DNA of 64,000 nucleotides from Olsenella porci (lineage in GTDB: Bacteria > Actinomycetota > Coriobacteriia > Coriobacteriales > Atopobiaceae): contig NZ_VUNC01000002.1 in NCBI RefSeq assembly GCF_009695875.1, positions 124,001 to 188,000 on the forward strand. Direction: 5' to 3'. Each line of letters begins with the position of its first letter. Position 1 is the first letter of the stretch. This document shows, in pieces, positions 10,442 to 18,940 of this stretch. The notes under the pieces were generated by a model. The model saw nothing but the letters and a program-made list of their open reading frames with translations, was not told the origin of the DNA and ran no database searches. The position numbers were made by a program, and so were the translations under genes.

Positions 10442-10733
10442 CTCTCGCTCACCTCTCTCTTCCCGGGTGTCCCAGACAAAGGGCGCCCGTCCCGTTCTGC
10501 TGGGACGAAGCGCCCTGTGGCATGCTCCGCTTGTGAACCACCCAGCAAGGGGTCTCCCCCGAAACTCGGCTGGCCTGTCTCGGCGGCCACTCCGGCGACG
10601 CCTACTCACGCCCAAGGGCGCTTTGGGGCCGCAGCTCCGGGGTGATCTTCTCCGGGACGCGACCGCGGTCTCTCACCATGCCCGCTCTCTGTGGGTCGCG
10701 CTGCCCCGGGTACTCTCCCCATCACAGCAACAG
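10442..10733 (-). promoter_or_regulatory. T-box riboswitch controlling ileS (isoleucine-specific)
   Basis: The leader holds the marks of a T-box: Stem I distal elements CAGAGAGC and GGTGAGAG, a specifier ATC (Ile) at 10644-10646 followed by A, a GAGTAGG linker element, and the T-box sequence with GGGTGGTTC. Within it TGGT (plus strand ACCA at 10537-10540) can pair with the ACCA end expected on uncharged tRNA-Ile. A terminator follows before the gene. By class knowledge, uncharged tRNA-Ile should favour the antiterminator and turn on ileS-lspA-rluD. Confidence 0.88.
10473..10516 (-). terminator. T-box intrinsic terminator of ileS leader
   Basis: Minus strand: AGGGCGC..CGTCCC pairs with GGGACG..GCGCCCT across an 8-nt loop, followed by TTTGTCT. 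It lies directly after the T-box antiterminator sequence, the position expected for a transcriptional T-box. Confidence 0.8.
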
Positions 10734-10738
10734 AGCGC

Positions 10739-10747
10739 ATGATAGCA
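10739..10747 (-). promoter_or_regulatory. Extended -10 promoter of the ileS T-box transcript
   Basis: Minus strand TGC-TATCAT just upstream of the T-box Stem I; no clear -35. This places the transcript start near 10732. Confidence 0.45.
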
Positions 10748-10978
10748 CGCCGCAACGCGCGCCTGCCGCGGTCGGGAGCCCTTAACCGTATCGACACCTG
10801 GAACGCCCGCCGCATCCGCCCGTCACCCAAGCCACACGGACGCTCCACCCAAAGGACACACCTTGCGCGCTGCGCCGCCCGTTGCGGCTCCCCCGCCGAT
10901 TCCGTTGCGATATAAAAGCTTTCCCCTTCCCCGTTGCGCGAGAATCTTCGTGACACCACAGCGAAGGGAGACATGCGC

Positions 10979-12931
10979 ATGACCCTGGACCAGAGGGAAA
11001 CCGAGAGAACGGCGGGAAACGGGGCGGAGGAGCCCCTGGGCCCGGAGGATGAGCGCTACCTCGAGCTGCTCTCGAAGAGCTTCCCCACGCAGCAGGCGGC
11101 GTTCACCGAGATCATCAACCTCGAGGCGATTCTCAACCTCCCCAAGAGCACCGAGCACTTCATGAGCGACGTCCACGGCGAGTACGAGGCGTTCCTGCAC
11201 ATCCTCAACAACTGCTCGGGGGTCATCCGCGAGCAGGTGGACCGCTTGTTCTCGACCGAGCTTGGAAGCGCTCAGCGCGCCAGCCTCTGCACCCTCATCT
11301 ACTACCCGCAGGAGAAGCTCCGCCGCATGCACGAGGCGGGCGAGACGAGCGACGAGTGGTACGCCCACACGCTGTTCCTCCTGGTGCGGCTTGCGCGGCG
11401 CCTGAGCGGCCTGTACACGCGCTCCAAGGTCCGCAAGGCCATGCCCGTCTCCTACGCCTACATCATCGACGAGCTCCTCCACGCGTCGGGCGAGGGTGAG
11501 ACGAGCCGCCACGAGTACCACGAGCAGATCATCGCCTCGATAGTGGGGACGGAGGCAACGGACGACTTCATCGTGTCCCTCTCCTCCCTCATCAAGCGCC
11601 TGGCCGTCGACCACCTGCACCTGGTAGGCGACATCTTCGACCGCGGGCCCCACGCCGACAGGATCATCGACAGCCTCATGGCCTACCACTCGCTCGACAT
11701 CCAGTGGGGCAACCACGACATCAGCTGGATGGGCGCTGCCGCCGGCTCCGAGGCCTGCGTGGCGTCGGTGGTGCGCAACAACGTCCGCTACCGCACGCTC
11801 GACGTGCTGGAGGGCGCCTACGGCATCAGCCTGAGGGAGCTCGCGCTCTTCGCCGACCGCAACTACGTGGAGTACGACGTGATCTCCCCCATGGAGAAGG
11901 CCATCAGCGTCATCCTCTTCAAGCTCGAGGGGCAGCTGATCATGCGCAACCCCGAGTTTGGGATGGAGGGAAGGCTCCTGCTGGACAAGATCGACGTCGT
12001 GGACGGAACGGTCACCATCGACGGCGTGCCGCACGCCCTCAGGACCTGCGACTTCCCCACCATCAACACCGCTCACCCCTACGAGCTCGACGCAGACGAG
12101 AGGCGCGTCCTCGACGGGCTCGTGCGCTCGTTCAAGTCGAGCGAGAGGCTGCGCCGCCAGGTTGAGTTTCTATACGAGCGCGGGAGCATCTACCTGGTGC
12201 GCAACGGCAACCTGCTGTTCCACGGCTGCCTTCCCCTGGAGGAGAACGGCAGCTTCAGCAGGGTCACCTGTGAGGGCCGGGAATACTCCGGCCGCGAGTA
12301 CATGGACTTCTGCGACCGCATCGCACGCCGCGCATGGCATGTGGGAGACCAGGCCTCGCTCGACTGGATGTGGTACCTGTGGTGCGGGCGCCACTCCCCC
12401 CTCTCGGGGCGCGTGGTGAAGACCTTCGAGCGCACCTTCGTCGACGACCGCTCAACCTGGGAGGAACCGGAGGACCCGTACTACCGGCTCACCCACGACC
12501 AAGGCGTCTGTGCGCGCATCCTGGAGGAGTTTGGCCTCGACGGCGAACGCGGGCACATCGTGAACGGACACCGCCCGGTAAAGGCCATCGACGGCGAGAG
12601 CCCCAGTCGCGCCGGCGGTCGCCTCCTGGTGATCGACGGCGGGTTCTGCTCCGCCTACCACAAGAAGACTGGCATCGCGGGATACACGCTCATCTCCGGC
12701 TCGGACGGCATGCGCATCAAGGCGCACCGCCCCTTCCAGAGCGTGGAGGCCGCCCTGGACGATAACGCCGACATCGAGAGCGATGTGACGGTGATAGAGC
12801 GCGAGCCCCACGAGCTCAGGATTGCGGACACCGACACGGGCGCCGACATCCGCAGGCAGATCCGAGACCTCTCACGGCTCCTCTCCGCCTATCGCGAGGG
12901 CATCCTGAGCGAGAGGAAGCCCACGGCGTAG
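10979..12931 (+). CDS. fbp: Fructose-1,6-bisphosphatase class III
   Basis: Hydrolyses fructose 1,6-bisphosphate to fructose 6-phosphate in gluconeogenesis. About 650 residues, the length of the large class III (Firmicutes-type) enzymes, which are metallophosphatases unrelated to classes I and II. Metal-binding motifs run in order: MSDVHGE near residue 62, GDIFDRGPH, and WGNHD. The frame opens earlier at a TTG, but the ATG at 10979 sits 8 nt after AAGGGAG and is preferred; an ATG two codons earlier is too close to that site. Single gene facing away from ileS; a TATAAA at about 10911 may be its -10. Confidence 0.93.
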   Translation: MTLDQRETERTAGNGAEEPLGPEDERYLELLSKSFPTQQAAFTEIINLEAILNLPKSTEHFMSDVHGEYEAFLHILNNCSGVIREQVDRLFSTELGSAQRASLCTLIYYPQEKLRRMHEAGETSDEWYAHTLFLLVRLARRLSGLYTRSKVRKAMPVSYAYIIDELLHASGEGETSRHEYHEQIIASIVGTEATDDFIVSLSSLIKRLAVDHLHLVGDIFDRGPHADRIIDSLMAYHSLDIQWGNHDISWMGAAAGSEACVASVVRNNVRYRTLDVLEGAYGISLRELALFADRNYVEYDVISPMEKAISVILFKLEGQLIMRNPEFGMEGRLLLDKIDVVDGTVTIDGVPHALRTCDFPTINTAHPYELDADERRVLDGLVRSFKSSERLRRQVEFLYERGSIYLVRNGNLLFHGCLPLEENGSFSRVTCEGREYSGREYMDFCDRIARRAWHVGDQASLDWMWYLWCGRHSPLSGRVVKTFERTFVDDRSTWEEPEDPYYRLTHDQGVCARILEEFGLDGERGHIVNGHRPVKAIDGESPSRAGGRLLVIDGGFCSAYHKKTGIAGYTLISGSDGMRIKAHRPFQSVEAALDDNADIESDVTVIEREPHELRIADTDTGADIRRQIRDLSRLLSAYREGILSERKPTA

Positions 12932-12960
12932 GAAGGAACGCCAGCCAGCGTGGTGCGTAA

Positions 12961-12996
12961 GGGGGAGGGGCCGCCGTCACCGGCAGCCCCTCCCCC
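12961..12996. terminator. Bidirectional terminator between fbp and ftsH
   Basis: GGGGGAGGGGC..GCCG pairs with CGGC..GCCCCTCCCCC across a 4-nt loop. It lies between two convergent genes; T tracts are short on both sides, so strength is uncertain. Confidence 0.65.
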
Positions 12997-13021
12997 GCCT
13001 TGTTGCGCGTCTCTCCCCCGC

Positions 13022-14932
13022 CTATGCCTCGGGGTTTGCCTGATAGCGCGGCGCGAATCCGTCGTCGCGGTTGAGGATGTTCATGAACTCCTCGCCCGTG
13101 ATCGTCTCCTTCTTCTGGAGGTAGTGCGCGATCTCGTGCAGCTTGAAGCGGTTCTCGCGCAGGGTCTTGAGGGCGGTCTGGTGCCCGGCCTCGACCAGGC
13201 GCTGGACCTCCTCGTCCACCTCGCGCTGCGTGCCTTCGGAGCAGGTGAGCTCCATGCCGCCGCCCAGGTAGCGGTTGGTGGTCTCGCCGAGGGCGGTCAT
13301 TCCAAACCTGTCGGACATCCCCAGCTGCGTGACCATGGCGCGGGCGATCTTGGTGGCCTTCTCGATGTCGTTGGCGGCACCCGAGGTCATCTGGCCAAAG
13401 ATCAGCTCCTCGGCCGCACGGCCGCCGCAGAGCACGGCAATGCGCTGCTCGTACTCCTCGCGCGTGGTGAGGTAGTGCTCGTCCTCCTCCGCCTGCATGG
13501 TGAAGCCCAGGGCGCCGGAGGTTCGGGGCACGATCGTGATCTTGGAGACGGGCGCCTTGCCGTCCTGGACGGCCGCGACGATGGCGTGGCCGGTTTCGTG
13601 GTAGGCGACGACCTCCTTCTCGTGCTCGGAGAGGACCGTGGACTTCTTCTTCTTCTCGCCCGCGATGACGGTGTCGACGGACTCCTCGATGTCCTCCTGG
13701 GTGACGCGCTTGCGGCCAAACCTGACGGCGCGCAGTGCCGCCTCGTTGATCATGTTGGCGAGGTCGGCGCCCGAGGCGCCGGGGGTCTGTCGGGCGACGG
13801 CGCCAAAGTCGACGCCGGGCTCCATCTTCACGTCGCCGGCGTGCAGCTTGAGGATCGCCTCGCGGCCGGCGAGATCGGGAAGCTCGACGGGGATGCGGCG
13901 GTCAAAGCGGCCGGGGCGCGTTAGGGCAGGGTCGAGCGAGTCGGGCCTGTTGGTGGCCGCCAGGACCACGATGCCCTTGTGGTTGTCGAAGCCGTCCATC
14001 TCGGCAAGGAGCTGGTTCAGCGTCTGCTCGCGCTCGTCGTTGGAGTTGATGCTCGTGTCACGCTTCTTGCCGACGGTATCGATCTCGTCGATGAAGATGA
14101 TGCAGGGGGCCTTCTCCTTGGCCTGCTTGAACAGGTCGCGCACCTTTGCGGCGCCACGGCCCACGAACATCTCGACGAACTCGGATCCGCTGATGGAGAA
14201 GAACGGGACGTCCGCCTCGCCGGCAACCGCCTTGGCGAGCAGGGTCTTGCCCGTGCCCGGAGGGCCCACGAGCAGGGCGCCCCTGGGGCAGCGCGCTCCG
14301 ATGTCGTTGTACTTCTGCGGGTCCTCCAGGAAGCTCACGATCTCGCGCAGCGAGTCCTTTGCCTCGTCCTGGCCGGCAACGTCCTTGAAGGTCACGCCGG
14401 TGTCCTCGCCCTTGACCTCCTTGGCGCCGGACTTCCCGAGCCCGCCTCCTCCGAGGCCAAAGCCGCCGCCAAAGTTCATCGACGGGCCGTCGTCGCCCAT
14501 CGACTTCTTGAGCTGGCGGTTGAAGAGCCAGCCACCGCCAAAGATGATCAGCAGCGGAATGCCATACGACAGGAGCAGGTACAGCCACATGTTGTTGGAG
14601 TCGTCCGGGATCTCGGCAGACGCGTCAACGTTGTGCTCCTCCAGGCGGCTCACCAGCGAGTCGTCGTTGGGGAAGAGCGTGGTCTCGTAGTACTGGATGC
14701 TTCCGTCCTGGTCCTTGAGCTTGAAGCGGATCTGGCTGTTTGAGGTGTCGAGGTTGACCTCGGACACCTTGTCGTCGTCGACCATCGACAGGAAGTCGGT
14801 GTAGCTGACCTCCTTGACCTGGCTCGAGACGATGCTAGGGTACAGCGTCGACCTCAACGCTATCGCGACGATGATGGCGATGATCACGTAGATGATCATC
14901 GACTGCCGTCGCTTTCTGTTATCCATGTCCAT
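13022..14932 (-). CDS. ftsH: ATP-dependent zinc metalloprotease FtsH
   Basis: Membrane-anchored AAA+ protease that extracts and degrades membrane and regulatory proteins. 636 residues. TM segments lie near 12-28 and 115-137, flanking an extracytoplasmic domain. Walker A GPPGTGKT is at 223-230, Walker B IIFIDE at 278-283, the second region of homology follows ([18 protein letters not shown]), and the zinc site HETGH is at 445-449. Start ATG at 14932 is preceded by AGAAGGAG; an ATG ten codons upstream lacks a site. A glycine-rich stretch (about 154-166) links membrane and AAA parts. Confidence 0.96.
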   Translation of the reverse strand: MDMDNRKRRQSMIIYVIIAIIVAIALRSTLYPSIVSSQVKEVSYTDFLSMVDDDKVSEVNLDTSNSQIRFKLKDQDGSIQYYETTLFPNDDSLVSRLEEHNVDASAEIPDDSNNMWLYLLLSYGIPLLIIFGGGWLFNRQLKKSMGDDGPSMNFGGGFGLGGGGLGKSGAKEVKGEDTGVTFKDVAGQDEAKDSLREIVSFLEDPQKYNDIGARCPRGALLVGPPGTGKTLLAKAVAGEADVPFFSISGSEFVEMFVGRGAAKVRDLFKQAKEKAPCIIFIDEIDTVGKKRDTSINSNDEREQTLNQLLAEMDGFDNHKGIVVLAATNRPDSLDPALTRPGRFDRRIPVELPDLAGREAILKLHAGDVKMEPGVDFGAVARQTPGASGADLANMINEAALRAVRFGRKRVTQEDIEESVDTVIAGEKKKKSTVLSEHEKEVVAYHETGHAIVAAVQDGKAPVSKITIVPRTSGALGFTMQAEEDEHYLTTREEYEQRIAVLCGGRAAEELIFGQMTSGAANDIEKATKIARAMVTQLGMSDRFGMTALGETTNRYLGGGMELTCSEGTQREVDEEVQRLVEAGHQTALKTLRENRFKLHEIAHYLQKKETITGEEFMNILNRDDGFAPRYQANPEA

Positions 14933-15002
14933 CGTGGGTTTCTCCTTCTGTGCCGCGGGCATGACACGGCTTGGTGCCTGTTTGCCTATTACCCAAGATT
15001 GC

Positions 15003-15061
15003 GCGAGTCTGTCCGCCGGGACCGCGAGACCCGCAATTCGTCGGGGTCGCGGCGGACTCGC
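15003..15061 (-). repeat. Long inverted repeat upstream of ftsH
   Basis: Arms GCGAGTC..GTCCGCC..GACC (from 15003) and GGTC..GGCGGAC..TCGC (to 15061) can fold into an extended hairpin with a small bulge. It lies between the RNA methyltransferase stop and ftsH. No T tract follows, so it may be a leader structure rather than a terminator. Confidence 0.4.
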
Positions 15062-15070
15062 GACGGGTGC

Positions 15071-15913
15071 CTACGACCTGCCGCGGGAGCAGAGCTCCCA
15101 GAACGCGACCGCGCTGCTCGCCGCCACGTTGAGCGAGTCGACGCCCCTCTGCATCGGGATGATCGCCGTTGAGTCGACACCCTCGAGCACCTGGTCCGAG
15201 AGGCCCCAGCCCTCGCTGCCAAAGAAGAGGGCCAGGCGGTCGTGGCCCGCGAGCGAGGGGTCATCTATGGGGACGGCCCGGTCGTCGAGCGCCAGGGCCA
15301 CGGTGTGAAAGCCCCTCTCGCCCAGCTCGCCGAGAAGCGACTGCGGCCACGGCTCCGGGGCGACGGCCCAGGGAAGCACGAAAACGGTCCCCATGCTCAC
15401 TCGCACGGAGCGTCGGTTGAGGGGGTCGGCGCACCGCGGCGCGAGGACGATCCCGTCGACCCCGAGCGCCGCGGCGGAGCGGAAGAGCGCGCCCACGTTG
15501 GTGATGTCCACGAGCCCCTCGAGGACGGCGATGCGACCCGCACCCTCGAGCACCTCTCCCAGCCCCCTGGGTCGCGGCCTCCTCGCGGCGGCGAAATACC
15601 CACGGTGGACGTTGATCCCCGTGACCCCCTGAAGCTGATCGCGCGTGGCGGTGTAGATGGGAACGTCCATACCATCCAGGGCGGGGACGGTCTGGAGCAG
15701 GTTGTCCAGGTGCCTCTCGTCCACCAATACCGACTGCAGCTCAAGACCGCGCTCAACGGCGACCTTGATGACGAGAAGGGACTCACATACGACCACTGCC
15801 TGCGACGGGTCCGCAAGGCTCCTCAGCTGCCGGTCCGAGAGTCGCGTGTACACATCGAGCCTAGGGTCAGATTCATCTGCTATCCGTGTAATTGTCATCT
15901 GCGCACCAACCAT
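15071..15913 (-). CDS. SpoU-family rRNA/tRNA 2'-O-methyltransferase
   Basis: About 280 residues. The C-terminal half has the SPOUT (trefoil-knot) motifs: VDITNVGALFRSAAALGVD (motif 1), LALFFGSEGWGLS (motif 2) and IPMQRGVDSLNVAASSAVAFWE (motif 3). The N-terminal part resembles the substrate-binding domain of TrmH-like enzymes. It should methylate a ribose 2'-OH using SAM; the RNA target cannot be told. Start ATG at 15913 lies close behind AAGGGG; an ATG five codons later is possible. It is divergent from the L,D-transpeptidase gene. Confidence 0.88.
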   Translation of the reverse strand: MVGAQMTITRIADESDPRLDVYTRLSDRQLRSLADPSQAVVVCESLLVIKVAVERGLELQSVLVDERHLDNLLQTVPALDGMDVPIYTATRDQLQGVTGINVHRGYFAAARRPRPRGLGEVLEGAGRIAVLEGLVDITNVGALFRSAAALGVDGIVLAPRCADPLNRRSVRVSMGTVFVLPWAVAPEPWPQSLLGELGERGFHTVALALDDRAVPIDDPSLAGHDRLALFFGSEGWGLSDQVLEGVDSTAIIPMQRGVDSLNVAASSAVAFWELCSRGRS

Positions 15914-15933
15914 TCGCCCCTTCTCTTTCTCGA

Positions 15934-15948
15934 GGGGTAGAATACCCC
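15934..15948. promoter_or_regulatory. Palindromic -10 region between divergent genes
   Basis: GGGGTA-GAA-TACCCC. It contains TAGAAT on the plus strand and TATTCT on the minus strand, so -10 hexamers for both flanking genes may lie inside one palindrome, a likely operator. No -35 was assigned. Confidence 0.4.
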
Positions 15949-16004
15949 GACAGGAAACAAGGCGCGGCCGGGCAACGGAACCGGCACGCAACGAGGGAGC
16001 ACAC

Positions 16005-17606
16005 GTGCAAGACGACAAGGACAACAGGCAGGGGGACGCCCCCGAGGGCGATCCCGCCAAGACCGTGCTGGCACCAAAGCCCATCGTGCCCACGCACCTC
16101 TCGCACGACGCGTCGGTGGGGGCGCACCACCACGACGGGCCCAGCCGCAGCCGCAAGCAAAGCAGGGGAGACAGGCCACACAGTCGCAAGGGCGGCATTC
16201 CCAAGGGCGCCAAGGTGGCCCTGGTGTGCGCTGGGGTCGTTGGCGGAGTCTACCTGGGAGGGGTCGTCGCCTGGTCGAGGGTCCTCATGCCCAACACGAC
16301 TGTGAACGGCGAGGATGCCTCGCTCAAGACCGCCCAGTCGGTCGCGGAGGAGAAGGCGAGCACCGTCAGCAACTACTCGCTGGCGGTGTCGGGCGAGGGA
16401 CTGTCACTCACCGTTGGCGCGTCGGACATCGACTACGCAAGCGGGACCGAAACGATCGCGCAGGCGATCCAGTCCGCCTCCAACGCGTGGCTGTGGCCCG
16501 TCAAAGTGGCGCGTGGAAACAACATCACCGTGAGCCTCTCCCCCTCCTACGACAAGGACAAGCTCACCGCCCTGGTCAAGGCCGCCGTCGACAAGGTCAA
16601 TGCGAGCGCGACCGCCCCCACCAACGCCACGATCGCCTACGACTCGTCGAGCAAGACCTACGCGATCACTGCCGAGCAGCAGGGCACCGCCCTGGACGAA
16701 TCCGCCGTCGAGAAGGCGGTGGAGGCGGCCATCGACTCTGGCCAGACCACGCTGGAGCTGGGATCGGACAGCCTGCAGCAGCCCACCGTCACCAAGGACG
16801 ACGAGAACCTGAAGACCGCGGCGTCCACGGCGAACTCCTACCTCGCCGCGACGCAGACCCTCACCGTCAACGGTTCGACCGCCGCCACGGTGGACGCGGA
16901 CACCATCTCTAAGTGGGTCAGCGTGGGGGACGACCTCTCGGTCTCGCTCGACACCAACGCCATCACCACCTGGGCGACGGGTGACCTGTCCAAGCAGTAC
17001 GACACCGTCGGAACCTCCCGCACCTACACCACTCCGTACGGCAAGCAGGTGACGGTATCGGGCGGCACGTACGGATGGGTGCTCGACGGGTCCTCCCTGG
17101 CACAGTCCCTGGCGGCAAACATCCAGGCCGGCAAGGCGGCGTCGGTCGAGATCCCCTGGAAGACCACGGCAGCGACCTACAACCCCGGCGGGGCCGACTG
17201 GGGCAGCCGCTACATCGACTGCGACCTCAGCGAGCAGCACGTGAGGATGTACGACGAAAGCGGCAACCTCATCTGGGAGAGCGACTGCGTGTCCGGCAAC
17301 ACCTCCAAGGGGCACGGGACGCCCGAGGGCGTGTACACCATCGACTCGTACATGGGCACCAACCAGACGCTCATCGGAGAGGACGAGAACGGCGACGGCG
17401 AGCCAGACTACAAGAGCCAGGTCAGCTATTGGATGCCCTTCGTGGGCAACATGGTCGCCTTCCACGACGCCAGCTGGCGCAGCTCCTTTGGCGGGACCAT
17501 CTATCAGACCGACGGCAGCCATGGCTGCGTGAACCTGCCGTCCGATGCGGCAAAGACGCTGTACTCGCTGGTGAAGGTCGGGGACGTCGTGGTGGTCCAC
17601 AGCTAG
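16005..17606 (+). CDS. L,D-transpeptidase with YkuD domain
   Basis: 533 residues. A basic, His-rich cytoplasmic N-terminus precedes a single TM segment at about 70-90. Next come one or two peptidoglycan-binding-like domains of the type found before YkuD (about 95-390), then a C-terminal YkuD domain. The catalytic motif is SHGCVNLP, with Cys508. Such enzymes form 3-3 crosslinks or anchor proteins to peptidoglycan outside the cell. Start GTG at 16005 has GGGAG 5 nt upstream; longer upstream frames are shadows of the methyltransferase gene. Single gene. Confidence 0.92.
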   Translation: MQDDKDNRQGDAPEGDPAKTVLAPKPIVPTHLSHDASVGAHHHDGPSRSRKQSRGDRPHSRKGGIPKGAKVALVCAGVVGGVYLGGVVAWSRVLMPNTTVNGEDASLKTAQSVAEEKASTVSNYSLAVSGEGLSLTVGASDIDYASGTETIAQAIQSASNAWLWPVKVARGNNITVSLSPSYDKDKLTALVKAAVDKVNASATAPTNATIAYDSSSKTYAITAEQQGTALDESAVEKAVEAAIDSGQTTLELGSDSLQQPTVTKDDENLKTAASTANSYLAATQTLTVNGSTAATVDADTISKWVSVGDDLSVSLDTNAITTWATGDLSKQYDTVGTSRTYTTPYGKQVTVSGGTYGWVLDGSSLAQSLAANIQAGKAASVEIPWKTTAATYNPGGADWGSRYIDCDLSEQHVRMYDESGNLIWESDCVSGNTSKGHGTPEGVYTIDSYMGTNQTLIGEDENGDGEPDYKSQVSYWMPFVGNMVAFHDASWRSSFGGTIYQTDGSHGCVNLPSDAAKTLYSLVKVGDVVVVHS

Positions 17607-17997
17607 GCGTCACCACACGACGGGGCTGCGACCCATCTCGAGGGGTTTTGATTGCCTTCCGTTCCCTAGGTTGGGGGACGGGAGGCTTCTCGTTTGGGGG
17701 AGAAGAGCGAGGGTCGTGCCCCTGACCCCTCCCGCCGGCCGCCTGGGAGCCTGCGCCCGCAACGAGGACAGACCCGTGGGAGCCATCTGACCAGATGCCT
17801 GTGAAGACATGCAGTTCTGCTCCCGGCAAAACCAGAAATGCAGAGGGACACGCAACCAGCCATCCTCACGAACCTGCCCATAGTCAGGGAATGGAGGGGA
17901 GGTCAATCGCGACGCCCTGTATTCCCCAAGCACATGCATGTTCTGCGACATGCGCTTAGTTTCCCTAGACCTCGTGCGGTTTTGAGAGCCTGTTGCC

Positions 17998-18101
17998 TAG
18001 CCGCACTAGCCCTCATGTGGATTTCGAAGCAAATTCCTTAACCCTTCTAGCCCTCGTGCGAGCAAAAGTGCCGGAAATCAGCATGGGGGCTAGTGCGGCT
18101 A
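17998..18101. repeat. Inverted repeat with 20-nt arms
   Basis: The left arm (17998-18017) begins TAGCCGCACTAGCCC and ends CATG. The right arm (18082-18101) is its reverse complement with one mismatch in 20. A 64-nt centre separates them. The arms overlap a series of three CTAG-CCTCGTGCG-like units starting at 17965, 18006 and 18047, exactly 41 nt apart. Confidence 0.75.
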
Positions 18102-18200
18102 AGCATTCGGTTGCCGAATCCACAGGAGGCTTAGGGTGATTAAGCAGTGGCGTCCCTACACCTTCAAAGACTCCAGGTACTCCTCCCGCGGCACGCCTAC

Positions 18201-18248
18201 TGGCAACAGACTCCCGATGTGAGTGCTCAAACCAGGAAGCAGCTGCCA
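18201..18248 (+). repeat. Family 1 palindromic repeat, copy A
   Basis: 48 nt, starts TGGCA and ends TGCCA, with core GACTCCCGATGTGAGTGCTCA. 24 nt separate it from copy B. Confidence 0.75.
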
Positions 18249-18272
18249 ATCGAAGGTTGAAAGACGCTCACT

Positions 18273-18320
18273 TGGCAGCAAACTCCCGATGCGCGTGCTC
18301 ATATCGGTCGTTTGCTGCCA
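18273..18320 (+). repeat. Family 1 palindromic repeat, copy B (best hairpin)
   Basis: 48 nt. The outer arms TGGCAGCAAAC and GTTTGCTGCCA are perfectly complementary over 11 bp, and inner CCGAT pairs with ATCGG. Confidence 0.8.
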
Positions 18321-18376
18321 CGTAGGGCCCGGGGGATTGCGTTCCCCCAGTTGAGCCACTATCAACATCGCAACTT

Positions 18377-18424
18377 TGGCAGTGAGTTCCCCTTGTGAGT
18401 GCTCATTTCAGGACGCAGCTGCCA
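18377..18424 (+). repeat. Family 1 palindromic repeat, copy C
   Basis: 48 nt, TGGCAG at the start and CTGCCA at the end, core TTGTGAGTGCTCATTTC. Further half-like segments follow to about 18470. Confidence 0.7.
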
Positions 18425-18773
18425 TCGGCAGCAGAGGAGACGGTAGGCTGGCAGCAGATTGCTCGCGCAAGCAACCTTCTTCCAAGGCTGGAGACTTGGC
18501 TGGATGTCAACTAGGGAAAGTCAACCCAATAGTCCACTCTGTCTAAAGCCGCCTGCGAGGAGCCAGGGTTCTCCCCCCAGGAAGGGGAGTCCGCTACCGT
18601 GTGGGAGGCGCTCGGAGGGATGATGGCAGGGGGATTACCGTGCGGCCAGCGGCCATCACCAGCGGGGGGAGGCTTGCTCTCTGACCAAGGCTCGTCCGTA
18701 CCGGGTGACCTGTTCCCCTTCTTTGACCAGGGGACCCTCCCCGAGCGGGGGCGCGACGTGCGGCGTCGGACAC

Positions 18774-18804
18774 GGGAGACGCCCCTCTCCCCTTCTTTGA
18801 GCCC
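18774..18804 (-). repeat. Family 3 purine-rich repeat
   Basis: The minus strand reads GGGCTCAAAGAAGGGG then AGAGGGGCG. It matches 37461-37490 on the plus strand with one gap and few changes. A weaker copy lies at 18713-18730 on the minus strand. Confidence 0.55.
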
Positions 18805-18940
18805 TTCAAACCGGCACGGACTTGGCGCAAGGCCTCGCGGAACGGCCACAAACAAACGGAGCGCACCGAGCCAGTTCGTTGGCCCGATGCGCCCCGTCGT
18901 CTTGACCGTCCCAAACAGCGATGCCTCGCGCGGGAGGACC

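Larger units (their letters stand above)
17607..18940. other. 1.33-kb gap with repeats, no gene recognised
   Basis: Lies between the ends of the convergent L,D-transpeptidase and ffh genes. It has no ORF with a convincing start or family. It holds a 41-nt-period array with a long inverted repeat (17965-18101), three family 1 palindromes (18201-18424) and copies of a purine-rich repeat (18713-18804). I searched by eye for SRP RNA, RNase P RNA and tmRNA signatures and found none. Confidence 0.6.

Noticed and set aside
7541-10645. Plus-strand ORF of over 1000 codons over ileS
   Set aside because: Antisense shadow of ileS with no recognisable domain; IleS motifs on the minus strand are unambiguous.
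10823-12076. Minus-strand ORF over fbp
   Set aside because: Antisense to the class III fructose bisphosphatase; no motif and composition of a shadow frame.
18511-18940. Possible SRP RNA, RNase P RNA or tmRNA beside ffh
   Set aside because: I looked for the conserved SRP domain IV sequence, the RNase P core and tRNA-like ends on both strands and did not find them.
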